The notes under the pieces were generated by a model. It was not told the origin of the DNA, searched no databases, and worked only from the letters and a program-made list of their open reading frames with translations. From an uncultured Clostridium sp. (GTDB lineage Bacteria > Bacillota > Clostridia > Lachnospirales > Lachnospiraceae), in assembly GCA_937902905.1 (NCBI GenBank), contig CALELW010000139.1:1-14766 (forward strand): DNA of 14,766 nucleotides. Reading direction: 5' to 3'. Positions 13,545-14,766 of the stretch are shown here, piece after piece. The position numbers and the translations under genes were made by a program. Each line of letters starts with the position of its first letter. Positions within the stretch are counted from its first letter, which is position 1.

Positions 13545-14637
13545 ATAATCCCAGCAAAACATCCAGCAACGCATCATTCTGCTCCGGCATCATAAAGCAA
13601 AGTCTGATATATTTATTATTCAGAAACGGAAATGTAGAGCAGTCCCGTATCATCAGGTTTTTGCGTATGCAGGCGTCAAACGCATCCTCCGAAGTAAATC
13701 TATCGGTCGTAATTTTTACGAGTACAAAATTAGCGTGTGCATGATAAACCTTAAAGTTTGGACTCTTATCAAGGCGTGCACAGATTCGTGCTCGTTCCGA
13801 AGAGATTAACTCTCTTGTTTTCTTTATATAATCCTCATCCTGAAACATGATTTCTCCGGCGATTGCAGCCAATGAGTTAATCGTCCAAGGATTTTTTTTC
13901 TGATTGATTTCATTGAGCAAATCACGGTTTCCGCAAATAGCATAGCCGAGTCTGAGTCCCGGTGCTGCAAAGAATTTTGAAATGCCTCGCAAAATGACAA
14001 TGTTATTGTAGTATTCGGTGAGAGGAATTGCGGTTACTTCTTCCGGTTCCTCGGCAAATTCTACATAAGTTTCATCGACAAGCACGGTGATGGATTTGCG
14101 CTTGCAGTAATCCAGAATTTCGCGCATCTGCTGGCGCTTGATGACAGATGACGTTGGGTTATTTGGATTACACAAAATCAGCAAATCGACATTGGCGGAA
14201 AGTTCCTCGGTGAGTGCCTTTGTGTCAAGTTCAAATTCGCTGGCTTCCGTGAGGCTGAAGTAATGGGAGCGTCCGCCGCCCATTGCGACTTCACGCTCGT
14301 ATTCGGAATAGGTTGGACCGACAATCAGTGCCTTCATTGGATGTGTAATCTGGATAAAGAGCGAAATTAATTCGGTCGAGCCATTTCCGACAACAATATT
14401 TTCGTAGTCCGTGTGTACATAATCTGCAATGCATTTGCGCAGAGACGTATATTCGCGGTCCGGATAGGTCGTGATAGCGTCAATGTGATTCGTTAAAGTT
14501 TCTTTTAACCGGAACGAAACGCCAAGTGGGTTTACGTTCGCAGAAAAACTTATAATATCTTCTTTTTTTATTCCATAGACGGCCTCGATTTTCTCTAAAT
14601 CGCTTCCGTGAAAATGTTCTTTTGGTTTTAGTGCCAT
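13543..14637 (-). CDS. PLP-dependent aminotransferase-fold enzyme, HisC/CobD family
   Basis: A fold-type I PLP enzyme of 364 residues resembling histidinol-phosphate aminotransferase and threonine-phosphate decarboxylase (CobD). Visible: SANVNPLG (33-40), GNGSTELI (84-91), NPNNPTS (157-163), the D188 in LVDETYVEF that holds the PLP ring nitrogen, the Schiff-base lysine K221 in RGISKFFAAPGLRLGY, and YIRLCF near the C-terminus supplying a carboxylate-binding arginine. The HGSD opening and SKFFAAPGLRLGY are closer in feel to CobD-type sequences, but no cobalamin or histidine gene is adjacent, so the substrate is open. ATG 14637 was chosen because GAGGAG lies 8 nt upstream and a strong promoter sits at 14669-14697. 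The frame stays open to ATG 14754, but that start would lie upstream of the promoter. It converges with purA. Confidence 0.85.
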   Translation of the reverse strand: MALKPKEHFHGSDLEKIEAVYGIKKEDIISFSANVNPLGVSFRLKETLTNHIDAITTYPDREYTSLRKCIADYVHTDYENIVVGNGSTELISLFIQITHPMKALIVGPTYSEYEREVAMGGGRSHYFSLTEASEFELDTKALTEELSANVDLLILCNPNNPTSSVIKRQQMREILDYCKRKSITVLVDETYVEFAEEPEEVTAIPLTEYYNNIVILRGISKFFAAPGLRLGYAICGNRDLLNEINQKKNPWTINSLAAIAGEIMFQDEDYIKKTRELISSERARICARLDKSPNFKVYHAHANFVLVKITTDRFTSEDAFDACIRKNLMIRDCSTFPFLNNKYIRLCFMMPEQNDALLDVLLGL

Positions 14638-14668
14638 TTGAGTCACTCCTCTCTTTCGTCCTCTCCTT

Positions 14669-14697
14669 ATTATAGACATACTGCGTGAACTTAGCAA
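14669..14697 (-). promoter_or_regulatory. Promoter of the PLP-enzyme gene
   Basis: On the minus strand, TTGCTA (14697 to 14692), a 17-bp spacer and consensus TATAAT (14674 to 14669). The start would be near 14662, giving a short leader of about 25 nt that carries the GAGGAG site. This position supports the downstream start of the gene. Nothing else was recognised between here and the right edge. Confidence 0.78.
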
Positions 14698-14766
14698 TAC
14701 AAAAATAGATTCTTGAGTTTCCGCAATTTTATACACAAGTACATCATTTTCCATATGCAGTTATAA

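Noticed and set aside
14638..14754. N-terminal extension of the PLP enzyme to ATG 14754
   Set aside because: The extra 39 codons span a consensus promoter and lie upstream of the GAGGAG site; the family normally begins near the chosen ATG 14637.

Overview
The window looks like the chromosome of a fibre-degrading, low-to-moderate G+C Gram-positive anaerobe of the Lachnospiraceae (Butyrivibrio/Roseburia-like). Three things point there: two secreted GH10 xylanases that begin with an extremely lysine-rich Ig-like domain and a Thr/Pro linker, strong AGGAGG-type ribosome binding sites throughout, and a PurA sequence type that I associate from memory with this family. No rRNA, tRNA, CRISPR array, transposase or phage gene was seen.

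Layout. Bases 1-252 hold the possible tail of an upstream gene, a terminator and the leader of the first xylanase. Bases 253-5220 carry two tandem, same-architecture secreted xylanases (signal peptide, Lys-rich Ig-like domain, Thr/Pro linker, CBM4/9/22-like module, GH10). Each is preceded by a related hairpin, and the second has a plausible promoter upstream of its hairpin, so attenuation is possible. A bidirectional terminator (5242-5279) separates them from a minus-strand operon read 7434 to 5283: prmA, a 91-codon gene of unknown function, then a HipA/CtkA-fold protein kinase. The divergent region 7435-7626 holds a strong prmA promoter and an unusual direct-repeat/inverted-repeat element. 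Rightward follow recJ and a family 2 glycosyltransferase (one operon, ending in a 30-bp terminator stem), a DUF4143-type AAA+ ATPase under its own promoter, and purA under its own near-consensus promoter. At the right end a minus-strand PLP enzyme of the HisC/CobD fold converges on purA.

The convergent gap 13090-13542 has no credible gene. It consists of two adjacent long imperfect palindromes (about 188 and 219 bp) whose arms can also pair in other ways. Together with the prmA/small protein/kinase module, it is the part of the window least explained by known families.

How the genes work together: the xylanases form an extracellular xylan-degrading pair. The remaining genes are mainly housekeeping (ribosomal protein methylation, DNA repair, AMP synthesis) with accessory single genes (kinase pair, ATPase, glycosyltransferase, PLP enzyme) between them. 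Several start codons were reassigned from Shine-Dalgarno spacing and promoter position: the glycosyltransferase, the ATPase, purA and the PLP enzyme start downstream of the longest open frame, and the second xylanase starts at TTG.
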